A DNA stretch of 64,000 bases from Bacteroidota bacterium (GTDB lineage: Bacteria; Bacteroidota; Bacteroidia; AKYH767-A; 2013-40CM-41-45), in assembly GCA_016720935.1 (NCBI GenBank), contig JADKJP010000004.1:596442-660441 (forward strand). The letters run 5' to 3'. Of the stretch, positions 15,999-25,417 are shown piece after piece. Every line of letters starts with the position of its first letter. Within the stretch, counting starts at the first letter, position 1. The position numbers and the translations under genes are program-made. Below the pieces are notes generated by a model. It was not told the origin of the DNA, did no database searches, and was given only the letters and a program-made list of their open reading frames with translations.

Positions 15999-18900
15999 TT
16001 AGTGTTCTGTCTTTATTACTTTGATCGTTTTCCGTTGATCCATATAGATCACATCCACGAAATAAGTTCCAGCGGCAAGTCTTGCTCCAGCCTCTGTGTA
16101 ACCGTTGACATTTTCCTGTTCTTCGAGTAATCTTCCGCTCATATCATAGATATGAATGGTCACCACTTTCTCCGTCAGGATGCGGAATGTACCGCGGAAC
16201 GGATTCGGATACACAAAGACGCCCAGGTTTTCTTTTGCAGGTTGTGAAATGGCACTGCAAGGATCGAAAGTAATGCGGATTGTATCGCTGGACTGACAAC
16301 CGAAGGCATTGCCAACAGTTACGTAAATTAATTTTGTTCCAACTCCTGATCCTGAGCTGTCGATATTCACGGATGTGCTTGTTTCACCGGTAGACCAAAA
16401 GATAGAACTGTATCCTGATCCGATGCTGAGTACAATTGTTGCATTCGCGCACACTACAGAATCAGCACCCAATTGCACAGAAGGCGCAGGGTAAACCGTC
16501 ATTGGTCGTGACGCGCTTCCGACACAACCGTTTTGTGTAACACTGTAATTGATTGTATAAGTTCCCAATCCTATTTGCGGATTAAAGGTTCCGTTGCTCA
16601 CACCGGTGCCACTATAAGTACCACCGGAAGGACTTCCTCCGCTGAGTACAACAGGAGTGCCATTGATACAAGATCCGGTAAATGCGGAGAGTGTTACTGT
16701 TGGCGGAGCTGTCACAGTAATTTGTGTCTGAGCGGAATTGGTACAACCGTTAGCATCCGTATAGACGTATGTAATCGTAGTAAAGCCCGCTCCGGCAACT
16801 GAAGGATTAAATGTAGAGCCCGTCACACCATTTCCACTGTAACTTCCTCCGTTTGGTAAACCACCGCTCAGGTTGAAAGGAGTAGTATTTAAGCAAGTCG
16901 GTGAGAATGTACTGATCGTCACATTCGGTAAAGTATTTACGAAAATTGTAGAAATAGCAGAAGCCGAACATCCGTTCGCTGCAGTATAAGTATAGACAAC
17001 AGTATCATTTCCAGCGCCGGCTAATACCGGGAAGAAATTTCCGTTGTTAATTCCATTTCCGGAATATGTACCACCGGAAGGAGATCCTCCGCTCAAGGCG
17101 AAGAAGGCTGAATTCGCACAAACCGGAGAGAAGGAACCAAGCGTTACTGATGGTGCTGCAAGTACAACAATATTTCTAGTTGCAGAATTAGAACATCCGC
17201 TTGCATCGGAATACGTATAAGTAATAGTATGTGTTCCCGCACCTGCCGTAGCAGGATTGAAGATTCCAGAACTCACTCCGTTTCCAGAATACGTTCCACC
17301 GGCAGGCGAACCGCCACTTAAAGTAATCGGAGCCACGCTGGAACACACATCCGCGAAAGAAGATAATGTTACCGTTGGAAGAGTATAAACTGAAATCACC
17401 GAAGTATCGGATGCGGTACATCCTCCGTTTGAATATTGATACGTAAGAATATGTTGTCCGACGCCTGCTGTTGAAGGTGTGAATACACCACCACTCACTC
17501 CGATACCGGAATAAGTGCCTCCCGCAGGAGATCCTTGTGTCAAAGTGATTGCATTCGCGTTCAGACAAACTGAAGACAAATTTCCGAAACTAACAACCGG
17601 AACAGTATTCACCGTGACTGTCACCAATGCCTGAGCTGTACAAGCTCCGGAATTTGTTCCTGTCACCGTATAGGTTGTTGTGCTTGCAGGATTCGCTGTA
17701 ACGACAGCATCGGTTGTTGCGCTTAATCCGGTTGCGGGTGTCCATTGATAAGTGGAAGCGCCGCTTGCCGTCAACTGAGTTGAAGAGCCGGCACATAAAG
17801 TTGATGAACCGGCAACAGCAGTCATTGTGAAGCCGTTTGACACCGCATTCACCGTTGGATTGCCAACACTCAGATAATTCGCGGCATAACCCAGACCGTT
17901 GTATTCTACAATCTGAAAATAATATCGAACACCGAGTGTCAGTCCGGTTACGGTTACAGAATTTCCTGTACCGTTATAGACTACATAATTGTCAGAACCA
18001 AGATTTGCACCACTACCAAACTGACTGTTGGCTATATAATACATTCCATCGACAGGGAATGCATTCACTGCTGATGCGGCTTTTGCAACAACAATTCTTC
18101 CATAACCATTTCCCGGAAGAAAATTCAATTGAAGGTCACCACAGTTGGAACTAGTAATCTGTACTGAAGAAGTATTGACATTCGGTTGTGTTGCAATTGC
18201 AGGAGATGTTTTTGCAACATAAAAATCTGCTAGTGGATAACCCTGCAAAGTTGCAGGACCGAAATAGGCTGTATCGTTAAAAAATCCTGATGTATACACA
18301 TTACTTAATGTATCGCAGGTGACAGCCAAACCCGCATCACGCTGAACTCCGCCTCCGGGTTTAGCCCAGTTTACATTACCTGCTGTATCATACACTGCAA
18401 TAAACACATCTCTGTTCCCTCGGGCACCAACATAAACAGTTCCAAAATATCCGTGATCGTCAATTTGTCCGGTAACATAGACCTGATTTTTTCGCGCATC
18501 GTAAGTACATGCATAGGCCATATCTTCATAAGGCCCTCCGCTACGTTTTGCCCAAAGAACATTTCCGTTCGGATCATATTTTACAAGAAAATTATCCGTA
18601 CTTCCTTCTGAGATTAATTCATTAGATCCAAAATATGTAGTGTCTTTGAAATAACCAGCTACATAAGCATTTCCCAATTCATCTGTTGTGATTGCATTGC
18701 CTCGTGTTGTATCACAGCAACCACCGGCTGTACGCACCCACTGAAAATTTCCGCTGGTATCGTACTTCGCGATGAACATACTGTTCTTACCCTGCACACT
18801 CACATTTGTACCGCTAAAGTTTGCTGCTTGTGTAATTGTTCCGGTGATAAAAACATTGCCTTGTTGATCAAAAGCAACACCACGACCACGATCTTCTTTT

Positions 18901-19570
18901 GTTCCGCCTGCTTTCTTCACCCAAAGAATATTTCCATTCGGGTCAGCTTTCGCGAGGTAAATATCGTTGCTATTACTACTACTGGTCATATTCAGTGATC
19001 CGAAATTTGCATTTCCGGAAAAGTAACCGGTGAGGTAACTAAAACCATTCGGATCTGTTGTGATTGCCTTTCCTTTATCATCACCTGTTCCTCCCATCCT
19101 TTTCGCCCAGAGAAAACTTCCTCCGCTTGAATACTTCACAAAAAATATATCATTCGCTCCCTGTACCGTCAATGAATCGCCTGCCTGGAATCCGGCAGTG
19201 GTTTCAAACTCTCCGGTATGATAGCTGTTGTGCTGCGCATCTACTCCTACTCCCCAACTAACATCTCCACCATTTCCACCGGCATGTTTTACCCATTTCA
19301 AATTTCCATCGGTATCGTATTTACCGACAAGAATATCGTGTTTGCCGTTTGAATTGAGAGTTACATTTTCGAACACAGCCGAGTATTCGATTTGTCCAGA
19401 AACATACACGTTTCCGGAATCATCGGCTACAATAGCATTGCCATATTCGAAACCCTGGGAGCTTCCCTGTTTCGCCCATAAAAATGATTGAGCGTTCGCG
19501 CTGAACTGTATTGAAAAATTACGCCACATACCAGCAATACGCGGTCGATAATAAAACATCTGTTTTTCAT
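15999..19570 (-). CDS. T9SS-secreted SBBP-propeller / Ig-like repeat protein (frameshift in signal peptide)
   Basis: About 1,190 residues. The N-terminal third holds about eight SBBP-type beta-propeller repeats (AKRMGGTGDDKGKAITTD and similar). A fibronectin-like segment follows, then about six Ig-like repeats of the GGTYSGNGV type spaced about 80 residues apart, and a T9SS type A tail at VFVYPNPFRG. The uninterrupted frame begins at 19559 without a signal peptide. In the neighbouring frame the ATG at 19570 starts MKNRCFIIDRVLLVCGVIF, and adding one base in the A5 run at 19514-19518 fuses it to SIQFSANAQ, a complete signal peptide. An assembly error is therefore more likely than a mutation. 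Role: exported surface protein of unknown function. Confidence 0.87.
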
Positions 19571-19699
19571 AGGATCCATTGTTCGCTCTAAAAACGGATA
19601 CAAGCGGTTCCTGGTTAGTACAAAATCAGGTCGGATCTGACGGTTTTATTACAGAATTGGTAAATAAATCAGAAACTCATGGTTTTGTGGTGAAAAAGT

Positions 19700-19822
19700 G
19701 GGGACGGGGGACGAGGGACGGGGGACGAGGGACGAGGGACGAACATCCGCACAATAAGCTAATAACTCAATAACCTAATAACTCAATAACCTAATAACTC
19801 AATAACTCAATAACTTAATAAC
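19700..19822. repeat. Heptamer (GGGACGA) and octamer (TAATAACT/CAATAACC) tandem repeats
   Basis: Six heptamers of the GGGACGA/GGGACGG type occupy 19700-19742. From 19760 to 19822 about eight alternating 8-bp units TAATAACT and CAATAACC follow. The gap of about 290 bp between two minus-strand genes is otherwise empty. A related octamer tract occurs at 62799-62856. Confidence 0.8.
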
Positions 19823-19857
19823 AAAGGTACGAGGGAAAGAGATTTGAAAAGCTTGTA

Positions 19858-20521
19858 TTATTTTGGAGTGATTAGATGGAGATTCACTTTCGTTTTCAAC
19901 TGATGTCTTAGCACATTCATGAATGTTGAATTCACTTTAAATCCTTTTTTTTTAGCTGAGAAAAAAAGATTGAGCGAAAGCACGGTTAGGTTCGGCGAGG
20001 AGAAGTGTTCCGCCGGGTTTTACAAGGACTCCGAAGGCATTGATCAAATCTGAAAATGCTTTTGTTTCATAGGCAACATCTGCGGCCAGAACGAGATCGG
20101 AAGCGAAAGAAGGATCGGGATTTCTCCAATCGAGAATTTGAAAGGATGCAGGTTGAGGATTATTCAATTTCCAATTGTGTTCTGCAAAAACGAGTGGCTC
20201 CGGCATGTAGTCGGTGAGCGTGACTTTTGCTCCCAATTTTCCCGCGACAATTCCGGGCAAACCTAGTCCACATCCGATTTCCAGCACGTGTTGTCCGGGC
20301 TGAATGATGCTTGAGGAAATAAGATAATTTGAAAGCGCGATAGCGGATGGCCACAAATCCGCCCAATACGGAATCCGTTCATCCTGTACATCCGGATGAT
20401 CTTCTCCCTTACGGATTAATTCATTGAAGAGAAAATCAACATCTGAAATTATATCCAGCTGAAATGAAAGTCCGGTGAGGAGAAGCTCTTCTCGTTGTGT
20501 GGGATAGTTGGAAGGAAGCAA
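19858..20521 (-). CDS. Class I SAM-dependent methyltransferase (METTL/Methyltransf_16-like), frameshifted C-terminus
   Basis: The SAM-binding motif HVLEIGCGLGLPGIV (around residues 95-110) and a post-motif acidic TDYMPEPL support a Rossmann methyltransferase of the lysine-methyltransferase-like group; the substrate is unknown. The open frame stops at 19952 with 189 residues. Removing one base from the A7 run at 19961-19967 (T7 on the coding strand) lets it continue as SAKKKGFKVNSTFMNVLR to a stop at 19858, about 220 residues, the more usual length and ending. The gene is probably intact in the organism. Cytosolic. Confidence 0.85.
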
Positions 20522-20555
20522 ACTAGAATTTTTCGCGCTAAGGACGCAAAGAGAA

Positions 20556-22796
20556 TTAGTGGATGACTATAAATTTGGAAGCAGGGAATCGGGAGTTTTT
20601 CTCAGGGCAAATGAAGTAAATTCCGGAGGCATAACTGCTCACATCAATCTTTGTTTCTTTTCCTGAAAATGTATGACTTGACAAAGTCCGGCCATACATA
20701 TCTTTTATCGTATAGGCTGTCGCAAGATGTCTTAACTGATCTTTCCATTGCACGACAACTTCATTGGTTGCGGGAACAGGATAAATGTCAAATGGATTCG
20801 TAGCAGTAATTTCTTTTACTCCTGCCGTTGGATCGGTTTGCAAAAATATTTGTGCGCCACCTCCATACAAGCCATATACCAGATCCAGGAATCCGTCTTC
20901 ATTGAGATCGCCTCCACTCACTGTCATGTGGAAACTGTATTTGTTTCCCTGGATTTGCGAAAGCAGCGTGTCATCGAGAGTAAATGTTCCGTTCAGGTTT
21001 CCGTCAATATTTGAATAGGAAAATACTTTGCCCTGCATGCAGGAAACAATCATGCGATAAGAACCATTGTCGTCGAATACATATGGAACAGAATACCCGT
21101 CCGGGAAACCGCTTGTTTGAACAACAATTCCACCCAATGTATCATTGGTAGGCGTATTACTGAAGAATGCGGAATTAACGGTCCCGATATTTTCAAAGTA
21201 ATTTACAAATCCGTTCTTCTCCCCTATTATCAGGTCCGGTTTACCGTCACGGGTGATGTCCACCAATTGAGGCGCCGCAGTATTTCCGACATCTATTCCC
21301 ATGTATGCCGCGGCTGTATAAACAAATGATGCAGCTACTCCTGGTCCGGCGGTATTGTTGAAGTAATACAATTTTCCATCCTCCGAACCAATGATCAAAT
21401 CCGCATCAAGGTCTCCATCGAGGTCACCGAAAGTCGGGATAAGTGGTCCCTGCAGATTAAAAGGTATGGCTCCGGCATAATTTCTTGTTACAAATTCAAA
21501 TGAAGGCGAAGAAGGTGTACCCGTATTTCTGTAATACGCCAAACCGGATTCAACATTTCCGCTTCCAACTGATAATGATTTATAACCAATGATCAAATCA
21601 AGCAAACCATCCGCATTGGCATCAAAAAACACGGGAGCAGACCCTTCACCCAAATCAATCATTTCACTTTGTAAAAATGCATTTTGCTGGAAAGAAAAAA
21701 CGGGCACAGCATTGGTACCGTTATTTTTATAATACAGGACTCCGTTTTTATTTTCAAACTCCCGGTTACTCACGAGCAGGTCTTTTACGCCATCATGATC
21801 CGCATCAACATACGCATGAGAAGTGAATGTCGTCATATTCGCCGGTGTGTTGTAGGAAGGAAATAAAGTATCCTGCGAAACCATTTGCGCGGCAACATTG
21901 GTACCACCGTTAATGATGAGCAAACTATTTACAGCCTGTGAATCTCCAATCAAAAGATCCTTGTCATTATCACCATCAATATCGATTGTGAACCCTTGCG
22001 CATATGTATCATCTCTTCGAGCAACACTTGGTTCCAGCAATTCAGGCGGAACAGGTTGATTAGTTGTACAGCTTGAACTGAATGTACCAACCGCAACATT
22101 ACTATAATTTCCACCTCGCAATGCAAAATGCCCCCAAGCATAAGTCTCCAGAACAAATTTGTTGATGGAATCACAAACACCATATTGCTCCATACTCATG
22201 TTCTTGTAATAGGCAAAAGAACCAACGCAAAAGAATTGTTGTCCGAGGATATCCATATCTCCATCATTATCGATATCATTAAAATCCGGGATCAAAAAAC
22301 CACTCGCAAGAATATTTGAGAATGAACCGCCACCATAATCCGCTTTGATCTGATTTTCCACAAGAGTAAAAATTAATTGTCCGGATTGTGAATCATTGCG
22401 GTATTGCATGATGCCATTGTTATTCAGAGGAACAGTAAACAAATCCGCTTTCCCATCGCAATTGTAATCGTACAAAAGTGCCCAACCACGCATCTCCGGA
22501 AACTGAGCAGCGTATTCCGGAGCATAGCGATAAGAATTAATTCCGCCACCACCTGTATTGACAAACGTCATCGGACGGTTGTTTGACATATCAAAAGCAA
22601 AAAGATCCATCAATCCATCGGAGTTCAAATCGATTTCTGAAAACTTTGGGAAATTAATTCCCCCGGCCCATGGATACAACAACTGATGTCCGGCATCAAC
22701 AACAGGAATGGAATCAGCGAAATGAAAATTTAATGGTTGTTGTGCTCTTCCACTGATGCACATAAGTATTCCGAAGAACAAAGCAAGCTTTTTCAT
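20556..22796 (-). CDS. T9SS-secreted FG-GAP/VCBS repeat protein
   Basis: About 746 residues from Met 22796 (MKKLALFFGI), which starts a good signal peptide ending near ISGRAQQ; a Met nine codons upstream is less likely. Many calcium-binding-like repeats of the form DxNxDGxxDL are present: DLNSDGLMDLFAFD, DIDNDGDMDILG, DADHDGVKDLL, DANADGLLDLIIG, DLDGDLDADLIIG. Together they suggest an FG-GAP beta-propeller. The T9SS type A tail starts at FDIYPVPATNEV. It is expected to be exported. Its binding partner is unknown. Confidence 0.9.
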   Translation of the reverse strand: MKKLALFFGILMCISGRAQQPLNFHFADSIPVVDAGHQLLYPWAGGINFPKFSEIDLNSDGLMDLFAFDMSNNRPMTFVNTGGGGINSYRYAPEYAAQFPEMRGWALLYDYNCDGKADLFTVPLNNNGIMQYRNDSQSGQLIFTLVENQIKADYGGGSFSNILASGFLIPDFNDIDNDGDMDILGQQFFCVGSFAYYKNMSMEQYGVCDSINKFVLETYAWGHFALRGGNYSNVAVGTFSSSCTTNQPVPPELLEPSVARRDDTYAQGFTIDIDGDNDKDLLIGDSQAVNSLLIINGGTNVAAQMVSQDTLFPSYNTPANMTTFTSHAYVDADHDGVKDLLVSNREFENKNGVLYYKNNGTNAVPVFSFQQNAFLQSEMIDLGEGSAPVFFDANADGLLDLIIGYKSLSVGSGNVESGLAYYRNTGTPSSPSFEFVTRNYAGAIPFNLQGPLIPTFGDLDGDLDADLIIGSEDGKLYYFNNTAGPGVAASFVYTAAAYMGIDVGNTAAPQLVDITRDGKPDLIIGEKNGFVNYFENIGTVNSAFFSNTPTNDTLGGIVVQTSGFPDGYSVPYVFDDNGSYRMIVSCMQGKVFSYSNIDGNLNGTFTLDDTLLSQIQGNKYSFHMTVSGGDLNEDGFLDLVYGLYGGGAQIFLQTDPTAGVKEITATNPFDIYPVPATNEVVVQWKDQLRHLATAYTIKDMYGRTLSSHTFSGKETKIDVSSYASGIYFICPEKNSRFPASKFIVIH

Positions 22797-22842
22797 GATG
22801 GCAATTTGATGTAAAGTTATCATTTGACTTCGCAGGGAGAAA

Positions 22843-22897
22843 ATAAAAAACCGGAAATCATGAACAAGGTTTCCCCCATCCCGATTCCCGGCTTTTT
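22843..22897 (-). terminator. Rho-independent terminator-like hairpin
   Basis: On the minus strand GCCGGGAATC pairs with GATTTCCGGT and is followed by a T run (TTTTTTATTTT). It lies immediately downstream of the T9SS gene whose stop is at 22909. Confidence 0.75.
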
Positions 22898-22908
22898 CGA
22901 TTGTCCGC

Positions 22909-25260
22909 CTAGCGGATCGCTATCTTTCCCTTGTGGGTTTCTCCGGTTTTGGAATTGATTATTTGAAAGAAATAAAGACCCGAACTCAGGTTTTCCCCTG
23001 AAATCTGATATTTATCAAGATTTGTCTCAGCCTTTAATACTTCTTTTCCGGAATTATCAAATAATGAAATTTTCATTTTTTCCCTTTGATCATTTTTGAA
23101 AATGAATGTTCCCTGTTTATCCATAGGATTTGGATAAAAATAAACGTCGCGATCAACCATCACAGGCTTATCCAGTCCAACCGGAATCTGGTTCACCAAA
23201 GTATTCCAGGTGATGTTCGTCTCTATCGCCGGATTTTGATCAAAGTAAATGAAAGCCTGATTTTCAACACGTGTCGGATCAGGTAATCCTGTTTTCGGAT
23301 GTATACGGTAGCGAACAAAGCCATGACTTCCCTGCTCATTCACATTACTATCCGGCAATAAAATATTGTTGTAGAGGAAAGTTATGGCGCGGTTGCTGTC
23401 GATTTGTGTTTCAACGCTATGGCTGCTCGCAATCAGTTCAAACGTGCTCATGTCAAGTGATGCATCAAGTGTATCACGAATGATTACTGTGAAAGCCGTA
23501 TCATTACCGGAATTCTGGAATCGAATCATGTAATCCAGTGAATCGTTCATCATCGTGTAATGCATGATATCGTCAACACCTTCAGGAGTGACTGTTTTGT
23601 CATTGGGATCATAGGAACAAAGTATGAGTCTTTGATAAGGAGAACCGTCGACAGAAAATTGCACATTGCCAAATCCATCTTCGACATCTATGTGCGACTG
23701 AAACCAAACCATATTTCCCGGACCGGGATTCATCATGGTGATATTAATTGTCTGTGATTGCAAGGGTTGCAAATTCGAGAAAGTCCAGAAGATGGTGTCT
23801 CCACTAATTGCACTTTGCACAGGATTCGCAGATATAAAAGTCACATTGGGGCTGCCAACGAGATAGAGGCTTCCTTGCGCGACCACATTGCTTGTATTAC
23901 TAATGACGATATTGGAAGTTCCGCTTTGATAGCAGCGAAGTGATGCAGCATTGAACTGGACGGTACATGTATAATCCGGCAGAGAAGATCGCAAACCAAA
24001 ATCAAACCCTCCCATGTTTCCGGTGTTGGTGAATGTATAAGCTGGCTGACTGGTAATCACAAAATTGCTGAATGCCTGTGTCCATGCAATGGTATGTGTT
24101 CCGAGAGTGGAGCCCATCGAATAATCTCCAAGGTAGTTTGAAAATGAATATGAGCCCTCAGGATTAAGGATTACTTTCTGGTTTGCAATAGGATTTTCAC
24201 CGATATCGAATTGTCCGTTATTATTTGCATCATAATAAATATGACCGGTGAGATAAGATGGTGGTACTGTCACCTCCAGTGCATTGTATAGATAATATGC
24301 GCCTCCTCCTACATAAAGATACAAATCATAAATACCTACAGGCATGGTCTGGCTGATTTGAGTCAGAACCTGCACCAGATTCGAATCAAGAACGATAAAT
24401 GATGATGCTGCGATGGAATAACCATAAGAAGAATTTTGCTGCAACCAATATCCGACAGTGATATTTCCATAAGGATATGGCCCGCTAGTAAATAATCCAA
24501 GTGTCGTGATTATTGAATTTAAAACCTCTCCCTGATAAGCGATAGCAGGGGATAGTCCGATGATCCCGTCGACACCACCAAAATCCAGTCCTGAGACGTT
24601 CGCGTTGTTAATCGCAAATGTGAATGACGCCGAATCAGATGATCGAACATAATCATGTGTATTACCTCCGGTCCATGTAATGGTATAACTTCCATTCATT
24701 AATGGATAGGAATAATTTCCACCTGTATCGGTATAAACAACCTGATTGCCCGGTTGCAACAACAGAGCCTGATTCACCAGCCCGGAATCAATCACATCGA
24801 AAACTCCATTTCCATTTTTATCGAAGAAAACCTTTCCGCTTGCATATCCATCCGGAGGAACTACCGTAAAACTGGATGGTAAAGTATAGGTCTGCAAATT
24901 AGATCCGTAGAATTGAACATCTGTTGTCGTAACAACCAGATCATAAACACCCGTGAGAGCATTTCCAGGAATGCTAAATACCAGGTTTAGAGTATTAGGG
25001 TTTATAACTGTACAAGGATTTGGGATTGAAAACATGTTGTACCTGTCACAAACCGGAATCCTGTTTACACCCTGCTCCAGGTAAACTTCGTATATATTTC
25101 CATTTGCTGATATTGAAGTCAAGAAAAGATTACTGGAAGTCACAGTTGTAGTAAGATATGTTTGACCCTTGTAACCTGTGGCCGGATTGATTCCGGTTAA
25201 TTGCGCGAATCCAAAATGAGAGAAAAAGATTAAGATAAAGAATGAATAGAAATTCTTCAT
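22909..25260 (-). CDS. T9SS-secreted protein with SdrD-B-like modules and DUF7619-type domain (paralogue 1)
   Basis: 783 residues with a signal peptide ending near FGFAQ. Two SdrD-B-like modules carry EF-hand-like DKNGNGVFD and DANNNGQFD loops (about 140-215 and 350-420). A conserved block at about 555-690 begins CSYDPNDKTVTPEGVDD, typical of the DUF7619/DUF11-like module found before T9SS tails. The type A tail is at VYFYPNPMDKQG. The gene at 25418-27763 is a close paralogue with the same layout. Exported surface protein; the function is unknown, and adhesion or scaffold roles are inferred from the architecture only. Confidence 0.87.
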   Translation of the reverse strand: MKNFYSFFILIFFSHFGFAQLTGINPATGYKGQTYLTTTVTSSNLFLTSISANGNIYEVYLEQGVNRIPVCDRYNMFSIPNPCTVINPNTLNLVFSIPGNALTGVYDLVVTTTDVQFYGSNLQTYTLPSSFTVVPPDGYASGKVFFDKNGNGVFDVIDSGLVNQALLLQPGNQVVYTDTGGNYSYPLMNGSYTITWTGGNTHDYVRSSDSASFTFAINNANVSGLDFGGVDGIIGLSPAIAYQGEVLNSIITTLGLFTSGPYPYGNITVGYWLQQNSSYGYSIAASSFIVLDSNLVQVLTQISQTMPVGIYDLYLYVGGGAYYLYNALEVTVPPSYLTGHIYYDANNNGQFDIGENPIANQKVILNPEGSYSFSNYLGDYSMGSTLGTHTIAWTQAFSNFVITSQPAYTFTNTGNMGGFDFGLRSSLPDYTCTVQFNAASLRCYQSGTSNIVISNTSNVVAQGSLYLVGSPNVTFISANPVQSAISGDTIFWTFSNLQPLQSQTINITMMNPGPGNMVWFQSHIDVEDGFGNVQFSVDGSPYQRLILCSYDPNDKTVTPEGVDDIMHYTMMNDSLDYMIRFQNSGNDTAFTVIIRDTLDASLDMSTFELIASSHSVETQIDSNRAITFLYNNILLPDSNVNEQGSHGFVRYRIHPKTGLPDPTRVENQAFIYFDQNPAIETNITWNTLVNQIPVGLDKPVMVDRDVYFYPNPMDKQGTFIFKNDQREKMKISLFDNSGKEVLKAETNLDKYQISGENLSSGLYFFQIINSKTGETHKGKIAIR

Positions 25261-25360
25261 AATTGGTGTTTGTTGATTCCGGATATCCGATCAATGACGT
25301 AAAAAAAATCGAAGGCTCAACTCTATCTGCAACATATTCTATCTCTGAGATTTCAAATAA

Positions 25361-25401
25361 ACCGGAAATCTTGTCAGAACATATTCTGACAGATTTCCGG
25401 T
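25361..25401 (-). terminator. Strong hairpin downstream of T9SS gene
   Basis: ACCGGAAATCTTGTCAGAA pairs with TTCTGACAGATTTCCGGT around a CATA loop, with one bulge. It follows the stop at 25418 on the minus strand. The T run after it is weak (TTTATTTG), so termination is likely but not certain. The stem foot CCGGAAATC is shared with the terminator at 22843-22897. Confidence 0.7.
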
Positions 25402-25417
25402 GTTTCCGATTCCCCGC

